Origin: Fictibacillus enclensis
GTDB lineage: Bacteria; Bacillota; Bacilli; Bacillales; Fictibacillaceae
DNA: 64,000 nucleotides
Direction of reading: 5' to 3'
Assembly (NCBI RefSeq): GCF_001457035.1
Contig: NZ_KQ758619.1
Span: forward strand, 124,001 to 188,000
Numbering within the stretch: position 1 is the first letter of the stretch; each line of letters starts with the position of its first letter. Positions 8,210 through 16,705 of this stretch are shown here, piece after piece. A program made the position numbers and the translations under genes. Below the pieces are notes generated by a model. That model was not told the origin of the DNA. It was given only the letters and a program-made list of their open reading frames with translations, and did not search any database.

Positions 8210-9496
8210 ATGGCGAAAGAAATGGGTCAATTAAATGAAGAAAAGGTGTTCAAGGATCCGGTTCACCGTTATATACACGTAAGGGATGAACTGATCTGGA
8301 AACTGATCGGAACGAGCGAATTTCAGCGGCTTCGCCGGATTCGCCAGCTCGGCACGACCTACCTGACGTTTCACGGGGCTGAGCACAGCCGGTTCAGCCA
8401 CTCTTTAGGTGTATATGAGATTACAAGACGCATCATCGAAGTGTTTCATAATCGTCCACATTGGAATGAGGAAGAACGGATGCTGGTGCTCAGTGCAGCC
8501 CTGCTGCATGATATCGGACATGGTCCCTTTTCACACTCCTTTGAAAAAGTGTTCGGGGTGGACCATGAAGATTACACAAGAGCGATTCTGCTGGGCGACA
8601 CGGAAGTGAATGAGGTACTCCGTCTGCAAGGCAGCGATTTTCCGAAAAAAGTAGCGGAAGTCATAGAAAAGACCTATCATGATAAGCTTGTGGTAAGCAT
8701 GATTTCCAGTCAAATCGATGCCGACCGGATGGACTATCTTCTTCGTGATGCCTATTTTACCGGTGTGAGTTACGGGAATTTTGACCTCGAACGGATTCTG
8801 CGGGTGATGAGGCCAATGGAAGACGGAGCGGTCATCAAGGCGAGCGGCATGCATGCCGTTGAGGATTACATCATGAGCCGCTACCAAATGTACTGGCAGG
8901 TTTATTTTCATCCGGTTACACGGAGCGCTGAGGTCATTTTAAGCAAAATCCTTCACCGGGCAAAAGATTTATATCAGGAAGGCTACACGTTCAAGCAAAA
9001 TCTCACTCATTTCCGCTCTCTGTTTGAAGGGGAAATTACATTAGAAGATTACATAAAGCTGGATGAGGGAGTCATGCAGTATTATTTCCAGATATGGCTG
9101 GAGGAGGAAGACGGCATTCTTCGTGATTTGTGCCGACGATTCCTTGACCGAAAGCTTTTCAAATACTCGGAGATGGTTTCTGTCTCGGAAGTTCTTAAGC
9201 TGTCCGACTTTCTGGAAGAGGCAGGAATTGACCCAAAATACTACCTTGTGATCGACTCTTCCTCCGATTTGCCTTATGACTTTTACCGTCCGGGGGAAAA
9301 AGAGGAAAGGCTGCCTATTAACCTTTTAAAAGCCAATGGTGAAGTACGTGAACTTTCCAGGGAATCGGATGTGGTGGAAGCCATTTCCGGAAAAAGAAGA
9401 ACCGACCACAAGCTGTATTATCCGGCAGATCTGATTGAGCAAATAGATGACAGCCAACTAAAGAAAAAAATAAAACACATACTGAAAAATGGATGA
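8210..9496 (+). CDS. ywfO: HD-domain phosphohydrolase
   Basis: 428 residues. The metal-binding HD signature is His64 (SRFSHSLG), His100-Asp101 (LLHDIGHGPFSHS) and a later Asp in SQIDADRMDYLLRDA, as in dGTP triphosphohydrolase-like HD proteins. B. subtilis YwfO has the same layout. The family hydrolyses nucleotides or related phosphoesters; the precise substrate here is not shown by the sequence. It is followed 27 bp later by ywgA, probably in one transcript, as in B. subtilis. Confidence 0.9.
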   Translation: MAKEMGQLNEEKVFKDPVHRYIHVRDELIWKLIGTSEFQRLRRIRQLGTTYLTFHGAEHSRFSHSLGVYEITRRIIEVFHNRPHWNEEERMLVLSAALLHDIGHGPFSHSFEKVFGVDHEDYTRAILLGDTEVNEVLRLQGSDFPKKVAEVIEKTYHDKLVVSMISSQIDADRMDYLLRDAYFTGVSYGNFDLERILRVMRPMEDGAVIKASGMHAVEDYIMSRYQMYWQVYFHPVTRSAEVILSKILHRAKDLYQEGYTFKQNLTHFRSLFEGEITLEDYIKLDEGVMQYYFQIWLEEEDGILRDLCRRFLDRKLFKYSEMVSVSEVLKLSDFLEEAGIDPKYYLVIDSSSDLPYDFYRPGEKEERLPINLLKANGEVRELSRESDVVEAISGKRRTDHKLYYPADLIEQIDDSQLKKKIKHILKNG

Positions 9497-9523
9497 TAAG
9501 GATTTACGTTAGGGGGAAAAAAT

Positions 9524-10030
9524 GTGTTTGATGATCATTTAAAGGTCATAACCTTTATTAAGGAAGCAGGAGAAGTCGTTGGCCGAAAAAAGCTGCAAAA
9601 AATGATTTATATTGCAAAGAAGCTTAACTTTCCTTTTCAGGAAAAATACGAGTTTCACTTTTACGGACCCTATTCCGAGGAGCTGACACTGCGCGTTGAG
9701 GAGCTCTGCAATCTGGGCTATCTTTTAGAGAAAAAGGAAAAAGTGAGCGGCTATTCGCAATACCGCTATTCCCTGAATGAAGAGGGAGAAGGCTTTTTGG
9801 CAAGCTACGGAACATCCATACCGAAGCTCGGAGAATGCATCAGGACGATGAACAAACAATCTTCCCGGTTCCTGGAATTGGTTTCTACGATTCTGTTCTT
9901 TTACCATCTGCCTGTAGAGGAAGTTACAGACAAGATTCATACGTTAAAAGCCAAGCAAAAATATACGAAAGAGGAAATTCAGGAAGGCTACAAGTTTATC
10001 AGCCAACTTGAAGGTTGTATCATGCAATAG
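9524..10030 (+). CDS. ywgA: YwgA family protein
   Basis: 168 residues, GTG start after AGGGGGAAA. It begins DHLKVITFIKEAGEVVGRKKLQKMIYIAKKL and continues FYGPYSEELTLRVEEL, the pattern of YwgA proteins, which resemble the SocA/antitoxin-like fold. Function unknown. It lies directly behind ywfO, the conserved arrangement, and is probably cotranscribed with it. Confidence 0.85.
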   Translation: MFDDHLKVITFIKEAGEVVGRKKLQKMIYIAKKLNFPFQEKYEFHFYGPYSEELTLRVEELCNLGYLLEKKEKVSGYSQYRYSLNEEGEGFLASYGTSIPKLGECIRTMNKQSSRFLELVSTILFFYHLPVEEVTDKIHTLKAKQKYTKEEIQEGYKFISQLEGCIMQ

Positions 10031-10087
10031 CTCTTTATTCCTTTTGACGATGGCATTTGTGATCCACATGCCTTTGACAAACACAAA

Positions 10088-10268
10088 GGCAGCTACAAGG
10101 TACGCCGCTGAGCTTCCAATGCGCGAAACGTCCCCTGGCCACTATGAGGGGTACTACACAGCAACGTCCAACGTAAGGGCGACGGGAGCAACGGTGGAAG
10201 TCAGAGCGCAAGACGATTACGGCAACACGGCAAGTGAGATAGCCAAAGGAAAACTGAATATCAACTAG
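10088..10268 (+). pseudogene. Remnant of an extracellular Ig-like domain protein
   Basis: After the ywgA stop an open frame encodes RYAAELPMRETSPGHYEGYY ... VEVRAQDDYGNTASEIAKGKLNIN, which reads as the last strands of a bacterial Ig-like/cell-surface repeat domain ending in a normal stop and terminator. There is no convincing start: the only extension is a TTG inside ywgA without a ribosome site. I read it as the C-terminal stump of a deleted surface protein. An intact small secreted protein is less likely. Confidence 0.5.
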
Positions 10269-10280
10269 CATTTTTGCATA

Positions 10281-10322
10281 AAAAGAAAGCCTGCCGAATG
10301 GTGATCAGCAGGCTTCTTTTTA
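10281..10322. terminator. Bidirectional terminator
   Basis: AAAGAAAGCCTGC pairs with GCAGGCTTCTTTT (one bulged A). T-runs on both strands; serves the remnant gene and the convergent permease. Confidence 0.75.
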
Positions 10323-10397
10323 TGTTTGTGGCGGGCAAAGGGACTGCGTGGGAAGCGCTCCAGCACTTGTGGCTGAACGGCCGTTTCAGCTTTTCTC

Positions 10398-11711
10398 TTA
10401 ATGCGGTAAAAATGCGAGCTGATAGAAAAACAAAACAGCAAATAAATAAACGAGGAATGGAACTTCACGCCATTTTCCGCGGGCAGTTTTTAGCAGCGGG
10501 TAAGAAATGAAGCCAAACGCAATTCCAGTTGCGATACTTGATGTCAGCGGCATGGTCAAAATAATGATAAACGCTGGGAACGCTTCGTCCAGCTGCTCCC
10601 AATTAATTTTACCAAGCGCTCCGAGCATCAGGCTGCCAACAATAATCAATGTCGGTGCTGTGATGGCTGAAAGGCCGGAAATGGCACTTACCAGCGGCGA
10701 GAAAAAGGCGGCAATGATAAACAGTACAGCAACGGTTACCGAAGTTAATCCAGTACGGCCGCCGACTGCAACACCTGAAGTTGATTCAATATAGGCACTT
10801 GTCGGGCTTGTCCCGAGCGCGGCCCCTACTGTTGTTGCTACAGAATCGGCAAGAAGGGCTTCACGTGCTTTTGGCATTTTGTTATTTTTCATCAAACCAG
10901 CCTGTTCAGCGACACCTACCATCGTTCCTGTCGTATCAAAAATGGTAACGAGAAGGAAGGAGAAAACCACTGCAAACAGTCCATACTGAAACACATCGGC
11001 AAAAGCGGTCACCGGGTTGCCGAAAATAAATAATTCTTTTGGCATTGCAGGGACAGACATAAAACCATTAAATTTTAACTGATGCGTAAAATATGCAATA
11101 ATTCCAGTGATGATCATTCCGAAGAAAAGAGCGCCGTTCACATTGAGTGCCATCAGAATGAGCGTAATCGCCAAACCTGCCAAAGCAAGCATGACAGATG
11201 GTGAATGAAGGTCACCGAGCGCCACCAGATTTTCCTTATGGGCGGTAATGATACCGGTCATTCGCATGCCGATAAACGCGATAAAAAGGCCGATTCCTGC
11301 AGTAATCCCGTATTTTAAATTAGCGGGAATGGCTTCAATCAATTTTTCGCGAAACGGTGTCAGTGACAAAATAACAAAGATAATTCCGGCGACAAAAACC
11401 GCTCCAAAAGCCGTCTGATAGGAAATGTTGGTGTGCGTTCCTACCACGGAAAAAGCGAAATAGGCATTCAGCCCCATACCGGGAGCAATGGCGATCGGCA
11501 GGTTGGCGAACAGGGCCATCCACAATGTTCCGACCACAGTAGCGATGATGGTTGCCATAAAGACTGTATTAAACGGAACACCCGCTGAATGAAGCACGAT
11601 CGGATTGACGACAACGATATAGACCATGGTCAAAAAAGTTGTGATCCCGGCAATCACTTCTTGCTTTGCGGTGGTTCCGCGTTCTTTTAGTTTAAAGAAA
11701 GATGAAAACAT
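10398..11711 (-). CDS. NCS2 family purine permease (guanine/hypoxanthine)
   Basis: 437 residues with about 12 membrane segments. AzgA/PbuG-branch features: GITTFLTMVYIVVVNPIVL near the N-terminus, GMGLNAYFAFSVV, and FDTTGTMVGVAEQAG; the last includes the substrate-binding segment. Likely proton-coupled uptake of guanine and hypoxanthine, as for B. subtilis PbuG/PbuO. The start at 11711 has GGAGG at good spacing; an earlier in-frame ATG at 11783 falls in the promoter. Possible PurR boxes and a SigA promoter lie upstream. Confidence 0.9.
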   Translation of the reverse strand: MFSSFFKLKERGTTAKQEVIAGITTFLTMVYIVVVNPIVLHSAGVPFNTVFMATIIATVVGTLWMALFANLPIAIAPGMGLNAYFAFSVVGTHTNISYQTAFGAVFVAGIIFVILSLTPFREKLIEAIPANLKYGITAGIGLFIAFIGMRMTGIITAHKENLVALGDLHSPSVMLALAGLAITLILMALNVNGALFFGMIITGIIAYFTHQLKFNGFMSVPAMPKELFIFGNPVTAFADVFQYGLFAVVFSFLLVTIFDTTGTMVGVAEQAGLMKNNKMPKAREALLADSVATTVGAALGTSPTSAYIESTSGVAVGGRTGLTSVTVAVLFIIAAFFSPLVSAISGLSAITAPTLIIVGSLMLGALGKINWEQLDEAFPAFIIILTMPLTSSIATGIAFGFISYPLLKTARGKWREVPFLVYLFAVLFFYQLAFLPH

Positions 11712-11724
11712 GGTAGTACCTCCA

Positions 11725-11783
11725 AAAATACGAACGATTTTTAAATACTTAATTATATTATTCGTTTTTAGGTTTCGATGCAA
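11725..11783 (-). promoter_or_regulatory. SigA promoter with candidate PurR box pair
   Basis: On the minus strand TTGCAT (11778-11783) and TAATAT (11755-11760) are 17 bp apart. Two inverted PurBox-like elements with CGAA cores overlap the region (cores at 11731-11734 and 11761-11764), resembling AWWWCCGAACWWT. The gap between the boxes is about 15 bp; the usual value is 16-17, so PurR control is only suggested. Confidence 0.45.
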
Positions 11784-11922
11784 CCCATTTATACTCTTTA
11801 TCCTTATGTATTCTTACCCCTTTTAAGGTCTGTGATACCAGGCGGGAACTGCTCATGGACTTAAAATGGAGAGATTTGTGGTAAAATAAAAACAGAACTG
11901 ATATGATCTCGGGAGGTTTATG

Positions 11923-12450
11923 ATGAAAGATATTTTCGGATCTAATCCAGATAAAAATAAAAAAGGAATGGGATTTACCATTTTAAGCGGTGATTCCACC
12001 AGTGGCCATGGCGGCTACGGTGTAGGTGCGTTAAGCCTGGACCATATGACTCCGGTCATCGTCGATCCTGTAGATGGAGACGCCTATGTTGATATGGGTG
12101 CCATGCATGCCAGAAGTGATATTGAAAAGCGGATTAAATTTACGCCTGACCGCGCCAATACGCCAAACCCGCGTCCATACTGGCTCGTATGGGTAACGAT
12201 CAACAGAAATGAAGAAGGCCCATACTACTATGGTGTGACCGCTTGTGAAATGCAGATTGATGCGGAGGCGCGCCGGGGCTATAAAAGCCTGCCGGAGCAC
12301 GTGAACCGCATGGATAAATCGTTGAAAGGCCATGTGATCGTGGACGATATGGATGACAAGTCCAAAAGATTGCTTGGAGAATTTCTAAAGAACCACGATG
12401 AAGGAATATTCAACCGCTCTTCTGCCGAAGTCAGGAAATTATTGCCATAA
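11923..12450 (+). CDS. ywhD: YwhD family protein
   Basis: About 175 residues. It matches YwhD: GMGFTILSGDSTSGHGGYG at the N-terminus, PVIVDPVDGDAYVDMGAMHARSDIEKRIKF and PRPYWLVWVTINR. Function unknown; no membrane segment. The second of two adjacent ATG codons is chosen because GGGAGG is then 6 nt away (3 nt for the first, 11920). It lies convergent to the class A PBP gene, as in B. subtilis. Confidence 0.88.
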   Translation: MKDIFGSNPDKNKKGMGFTILSGDSTSGHGGYGVGALSLDHMTPVIVDPVDGDAYVDMGAMHARSDIEKRIKFTPDRANTPNPRPYWLVWVTINRNEEGPYYYGVTACEMQIDAEARRGYKSLPEHVNRMDKSLKGHVIVDDMDDKSKRLLGEFLKNHDEGIFNRSSAEVRKLLP

Positions 12451-12455
12451 AATTG

Positions 12456-12486
12456 GAAGAGTTATGAACTCTTTTTGAACATTTTA
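12456..12486 (+). terminator. Short terminator hairpin after ywhD
   Basis: AAGAGTT-ATG-AACTCTT followed by TTT. A second, stronger hairpin lies about 100 bp further on. Confidence 0.5.
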
Positions 12487-12528
12487 TAAATAACTTGTGA
12501 CAATTCTCGTTCATACAGTAAACTGAAG

Positions 12529-12602
12529 CTAGCATTGCACACACAATGTTGCTAGGACAATAAGCAGCCCGGGAGCTCTTCGTGAGCACCCGGGCTGTTT
12601 AT
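12529..12602 (+). ncRNA. Possible small RNA: two hairpins ending in a strong terminator
   Basis: The 260-bp gap 12451-12710 holds a hairpin CTAGC-ATTG/CAAT-GTT-GCTAG (12529-12555) and then a GC-rich terminator, CAGCCCGGG (12565-12573) with CCCGGGCTG (12589-12597), inner GCTC/GAGC, then TTT. ywhD already has a terminator, so this may be read-through backup or the end of an independent small RNA. No clear promoter is seen. Confidence 0.35.
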
Positions 12603-12640
12603 TTTGTGTTTGCATTTTATATGCAAGTAAATCGTGTCGA

Positions 12641-12703
12641 ACCGCAACTAATTGGGCCAACACCGCAACTAATCAGCCACGCACCGTATTAATCACTCGA
12701 ACT
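12641..12703. repeat. 21-bp period short tandem repeat (three units)
   Basis: ACCGCAACTAAT begins at 12641 and 12662 and a degenerate ACCGTATTAAT at 12683, giving an exact 21-bp period. Noncoding, downstream of the PBP gene on its own strand. Confidence 0.5.
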
Positions 12704-12710
12704 CCACCCC

Positions 12711-14777
12711 TTAATGCCACCAAGGGAAGACTTTCTGGAACCAGCCTTTTCGTTTATGATCGAGTCCGTCTGAGCCCATGGGAAGGTCGCCGGCATGTTC
12801 ATTGCAGTATTCGGTGGGTTCTGTTCCCTTAATATAGTACGTTTTTCTTTTGATCGGGCAATTTTTCGTCGCAAGCTTCCCGTTTTTCGGGTTGACCATC
12901 ACCCCTACTACCCCTTTTGGCTTCTTGAACGCCATGGCGGGTTCATCCTTTAAAGCATCTTCCATATAATGCACCCAAATTTTCTTCGAATAGCTGCCGT
13001 CATTGATCCGGTTGATCTCTTTCCCCTGGTCGTATCCAATCCATACACCTGTCGTCAACTGTGGCGTAAACCCGACCATCCAGCTGTCGGTCGGTGTGGA
13101 GCCCGATTTTCCCGCAGCCGGGCGGGTTAAATATTGATCAATGCTCGCGCCGGTAACCTTGGCGTAATCATTCAGCTTTTCATCAAACATGCCTTTCATC
13201 AGATCGGTCATAACGAATGCCGCTTTTTTGTCGAGCACTTGTTTTTGTTTGTAATGATGCTCATAAAGAACGCGGCCTTTGTTGTCGGTAATTTCCTTGA
13301 TAAAAACAGGTTCTACCCTTTTGCCGCCATTGGCAAAAAGATTGTACGCATTGGTCATTTCCATCACGCTTACGTTTTTTGTGCCAAGCGCAAGGGACGG
13401 CACACTGGCCAGCGGACTTTTGATGCCAAACTGACGTGCTGCCTTGACCAGCTTTTTCGGCCCGAGAAAAAGGTTGGTTTTTACCGCATAGATGTTGTCC
13501 GATAGAGCGAGTGCTTCAGACAAGGTAATAAAGTCGTAGGCATACAGGTTATTGTAGTTTTTCGGTTCATAATCCTGCTGCCCGTCTCCCATGGCAAAAG
13601 AGGTGGGCTCACTTTTAATGGCAGTCGACGGTGTATAGCCGTTTTTCAGCGCCGTATAGTACAAAAATGGCTTAAACGTAGAGCCGGGGGCGCGTTTGGC
13701 CTGGATGGCCCGGTCAAACGGGCTTTCGGCATAATTCCTTCCTCCCACCAGCGCTTTCACATCACCATTTCTAGGATCCATGGACACCAGAGCCGTTTGG
13801 ATTGAGGAATCTGGATCGATCCTCTCTTCAATCTCCTTTTCAGCCGCCGTTTGCATGGAGACATCGAGCGTGGTATAGATGTGAAGGCCGCCAAGCTCGA
13901 TCTGTTTGGGATCCATTTTTAACTCTTTTTTCAGGACTTTCATCACTTCGGCTTGGAAGTACGGCGCAATTTTAGGTTTTTGCACCTCTTTTTCGGCCAC
14001 TATGGTAAGCGGCGCAGCGGCAGCTTCCTGTACTTCTTTTTTGGACAGGTAGCGATTGTTCTCCATCGCCTTTAAAATGATTGCCTGCCGCTCTTTGGCC
14101 CGGTCCTCATGATAAAGCGGTGAGTAATAGCCGGGACCTTTTGGCACTCCGGCCAGCATGGCAGCCTCGGAAATACTGAGGTGGCTCGCATCCTTTCCAA
14201 AATAAAAGGCGGAGGCGCTCTGGATTCCATAGGTGCCATGACCGTAATAGATGGTATTTAAATAGCCTTCAAGGATTTGATTCTTGGAATAATTCATCTC
14301 CAGCCGGATGGTATAAAACGCCTCCATCCCTTTTCGGAGCCAGGTCTTCTCATGTGTTAAAAAGAGATTCCGTGCGAATTGCTGGGTGATGGTGCTTGCT
14401 CCCTGTACTTTTGCTCCTGCCCTCAGGTCCGCCAAAAGGGCTGCCGCAATCCGTTTAAAATCAAATCCGTGATGTTCATAAAAATTTTTGTCTTCAATGG
14501 AAAGCGTGGCTTCAATCAAAGCAGGGCTCATCTTATTCAGCGGCACCCATGTCCGTTTTTGCCCGGAGTTGCTGATTTCGCCGATTTCTTCCCCGCTGCT
14601 CGAATGAATCACAGTGGTTTGCGGCACGAGCAAAGGAGGAGGCCCCATCCATTTAGCCAAAAGAAGTACACCCGTCAGACAAACAGCCATGGCCGCGCAC
14701 AAAATGGCGGCCAGTTTGCCCGCCAATTTTACTTTTTGTAATCTGCTGTACTCCTTCCAGTGTTTAAGCCAGGACAC
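12711..14777 (-). CDS. pbpG: Class A penicillin-binding protein (PBP1A family)
   Basis: 688 residues: N-terminal membrane anchor (about 24-42), glycosyltransferase family 51 domain (about 70-240) with catalytic Glu95 in LSIEDKNFYEHHG and QGASTITQQFARN, then a transpeptidase domain with Ser366 in STFK, SDN at 426-428 and KSG at 557-559 (KSG replaces the usual KTG). It polymerises and cross-links peptidoglycan at the outer membrane face. Position next to ywhD and upstream of speE/speB on the map matches B. subtilis pbpG (PBP2d), which acts in sporulation. A late CPI...EYCNEH Cys-containing tail is present. Confidence 0.9.
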   Translation of the reverse strand: MSWLKHWKEYSRLQKVKLAGKLAAILCAAMAVCLTGVLLLAKWMGPPPLLVPQTTVIHSSSGEEIGEISNSGQKRTWVPLNKMSPALIEATLSIEDKNFYEHHGFDFKRIAAALLADLRAGAKVQGASTITQQFARNLFLTHEKTWLRKGMEAFYTIRLEMNYSKNQILEGYLNTIYYGHGTYGIQSASAFYFGKDASHLSISEAAMLAGVPKGPGYYSPLYHEDRAKERQAIILKAMENNRYLSKKEVQEAAAAPLTIVAEKEVQKPKIAPYFQAEVMKVLKKELKMDPKQIELGGLHIYTTLDVSMQTAAEKEIEERIDPDSSIQTALVSMDPRNGDVKALVGGRNYAESPFDRAIQAKRAPGSTFKPFLYYTALKNGYTPSTAIKSEPTSFAMGDGQQDYEPKNYNNLYAYDFITLSEALALSDNIYAVKTNLFLGPKKLVKAARQFGIKSPLASVPSLALGTKNVSVMEMTNAYNLFANGGKRVEPVFIKEITDNKGRVLYEHHYKQKQVLDKKAAFVMTDLMKGMFDEKLNDYAKVTGASIDQYLTRPAAGKSGSTPTDSWMVGFTPQLTTGVWIGYDQGKEINRINDGSYSKKIWVHYMEDALKDEPAMAFKKPKGVVGVMVNPKNGKLATKNCPIKRKTYYIKGTEPTEYCNEHAGDLPMGSDGLDHKRKGWFQKVFPWWH

Positions 14778-14902
14778 GGAAACCCCCTCCTTATGATTAT
14801 CTGTTTCTAGTATGGGATAACGAGAGCTCTTCTAAACGTGGGAAGAGGGGGAAATGTTATACTAGTTCCATAACGAACGAAGGAAAGCAGGAGGGTTATA
14901 CA

Positions 14903-16192
14903 TTGATTCTGAAGAATGCGCGCTATTTAATAGAAAACAACGGAACGTGGAGCGAACGGCAGGAGGATTTGCTCATCGAAGGAAATACGATTCAAGACAT
15001 CGGAAATCTTGAACCGTTATATGACCAGCATGAAGTATGGGATGTGAAAGATTATTTGATCCTCCCAGGCCTTGTCAACGGGCATCAGCATACGCCGATG
15101 TCGCTGCTTCGCTGTTATAGTGATGACCTTCCGTTAATGGAGTGGCTCAATAAAAAAATGCTCCCTGCGGAAATGAAAATGACAAGTGATGACCGGTACT
15201 GGGGTGCGATGCTGGCCATGGCTGAAATGGTAAAAAGCGGAACAACGGCGTATGCGGACATGTACATCGATATGGATACCATTGCAGCCGCTGTGCAGGA
15301 AACAGGCATTCGCGCTTCTCTTTCCCGGGGCATGATCGCCATGGATTCCAATTACAGTGACCGCATCGAGGAGTCTCGCAATCTTGTGAAGAAATGGCAC
15401 GGAAAGGTCGAAGGAAGAATCACCGTCATGATTGCGCCTCATTCTCCTTATATGTGTCCGCCGGACTTTCTGCGGGATGCAGTAATACTGGCAAAAGAAC
15501 AAAATGTACCACTGCACACCCACCTCGCAGAAACGGCAGATGAGCGGAACATGATCCAGGAGCGCCATGGCATGAGTCCGGTCCAATATTTGCAGGAGGC
15601 TGGCTTTTTTGAAAACACCAGTGTCAACCTCGCTCATGGTGTGCATTTTACAGAAGACGACCTGTCCATACTGGAAGGGCTCACAGGCGGAGTTATTCAT
15701 AATCCGGTGAGCAATGCAAAGCTCGCCTGCGGCACAGCAGATCTTGTGGAGCTCACCAAAAGAGGAATCAAAGTGGGTCTCGGAACAGATGGACCGGGCA
15801 GTGCGAGTACACTGGACATGTTTATGGAGATGAAAGCTGCCGCCTGGATGCAGAAGCTGCTGCAGGAAGATGCTTCCGCACTGAACGCCCATGAAATATT
15901 GACAATGGCGACGAGAAATGGAGCAGAAATTCTTGGAATCGGGCAAGAAACCGGAAGCATTGAGGTTGGTAAAAAAGCTGACCTGCTGTTTATGAACATG
16001 AACCAGCCCCACCTTGTGCCTGCCCACCAGGATCCTTCCCTTTTGGTGTATGCAGCCGCAGGACAGGATGTGGATTCGGTCATGATAGATGGAAAATTGA
16101 TCATGAAGCATCGTGAACTGCTGACAATGGATGAAGAAAAAGTGATGTTTGAAGCGAAGCGCCGTGCGGAAGACCTGATCAGCCGCATATAA
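14903..16192 (+). CDS. Amidohydrolase, MtaD/SAH deaminase-like
   Basis: 429 residues of the metal-dependent amidohydrolase superfamily. The first metal pair is His61 and His63 in PGLVNGHQHTPMSLL; others are His in LHTHLAETADE, the His in NLAHGVHF and Asp in GLGTDGPGSAS. These are the pattern of 5-methylthioadenosine/S-adenosylhomocysteine deaminases. It probably deaminates an adenosine derivative, consistent with the polyamine genes nearby that make methylthioadenosine. TTG start after AGGAGGG. A related specificity such as guanine or 8-oxoguanine cannot be excluded. Confidence 0.85.
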   Translation: MILKNARYLIENNGTWSERQEDLLIEGNTIQDIGNLEPLYDQHEVWDVKDYLILPGLVNGHQHTPMSLLRCYSDDLPLMEWLNKKMLPAEMKMTSDDRYWGAMLAMAEMVKSGTTAYADMYIDMDTIAAAVQETGIRASLSRGMIAMDSNYSDRIEESRNLVKKWHGKVEGRITVMIAPHSPYMCPPDFLRDAVILAKEQNVPLHTHLAETADERNMIQERHGMSPVQYLQEAGFFENTSVNLAHGVHFTEDDLSILEGLTGGVIHNPVSNAKLACGTADLVELTKRGIKVGLGTDGPGSASTLDMFMEMKAAAWMQKLLQEDASALNAHEILTMATRNGAEILGIGQETGSIEVGKKADLLFMNMNQPHLVPAHQDPSLLVYAAAGQDVDSVMIDGKLIMKHRELLTMDEEKVMFEAKRRAEDLISRI

Positions 16193-16250
16193 AACGGACT
16201 CCCGCCGGGAAATTTTGAAAAAAGTAGTATGAGAAAAGCAGAAATGCCGC

Positions 16251-16281
16251 AAAATAAAACCGCTGGCATGCAGGCCAGCGG
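16251..16281 (-). terminator. Minus-strand terminator, likely end of toxin mRNA
   Basis: CCGCTGGC pairs with GCCAGCGG around a 6-nt loop; on the minus strand it is followed by TTTTATTTT. It lies about 100 nt beyond the toxin stop codon. Confidence 0.65.
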
Positions 16282-16334
16282 CGGGCAATAGTCGGTTTTC
16301 CCCAGGATGATCGGCTACCATTTTAATCAAACGA

Positions 16335-16388
16335 AAAAAGATAGACCGTTTCCGTGAGTTGGGGCTCGAGGGCGGTCTATTTTTTATG
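16335..16388. terminator. Hairpin at 3' end of toxin gene, terminator for antisense RNA
   Basis: ATAGACCG (16341-16348) pairs with CGGTCTAT (16373-16380), with T-runs on both sides (six Ts on plus, six on minus). The toxin stop codon is inside the distal arm. On the plus strand this would end an RNA antisense to the toxin 3' region. Confidence 0.65.
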
Positions 16389-16460
16389 CGACAAAACAGA
16401 AACGATCAGCGACGCAAAAGCGACGGCAAACATCAGCGCTTCAAATATCGTCAGAGGCAT
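16377..16460 (-). CDS. Holin-like type I toxin (TxpA/BsrG family)
   Basis: 27-residue peptide MPLTIFEALMFAVAFASLIV SVLSHKK: one hydrophobic helix flanked by the family-typical -FEAL- start and a basic tail. This is the form of 'putative holin-like toxins' of Bacillus and Enterococcus type I toxin-antitoxin loci, where a stable toxin mRNA is countered by an antisense RNA overlapping its 3' end. Support: an extremely strong ribosome site (AAAGGGGGTG, 2-3 nt from ATG), a 5' leader hairpin just upstream of it and paired 3' hairpins that terminate RNAs on both strands. The peptide would act at the cytoplasmic membrane. Confidence 0.7.
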   Translation of the reverse strand: MPLTIFEALMFAVAFASLIVSVLSHKK

Positions 16461-16489
16461 CACCCCCTTTCGTGCAAAGCCTGTGCACG
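16461..16489 (-). promoter_or_regulatory. Toxin ribosome site and adjacent leader hairpin
   Basis: AAAGGGGGTG abuts the toxin ATG. Just upstream in the mRNA, CGTGCA and TGCACG (16471-16476 and 16484-16489) can form a hairpin, as in type I toxin leaders where structure limits translation. No confident -35/-10 pair is seen further upstream. Confidence 0.5.
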
Positions 16490-16705
16490 ATTGATTGCAG
16501 CTTGCTAAAGAGAGTGCGCCGACCACCCAAAGGACCTTTTACTATTGTCTTCCCATTATGCCAACTTGTGAGGGGGTGCATTCAACTTCCAAAAAGAATG
16601 GGAAAAAGATAGCTGCCGGCCGGGCGGTTCTTTTGGGTATCGCAGGTTTTTTGCGTTACTATGAAAGAGAGAAATTTCTGACTATAACAAAGGCAGGGTG
16701 ATGAT

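Noticed and set aside
15134-16330. 398-codon minus-strand frame opposite the deaminase gene
   Set aside because: Antisense shadow of a conserved enzyme; Cys/His-rich composition typical of reversed coding sequence.
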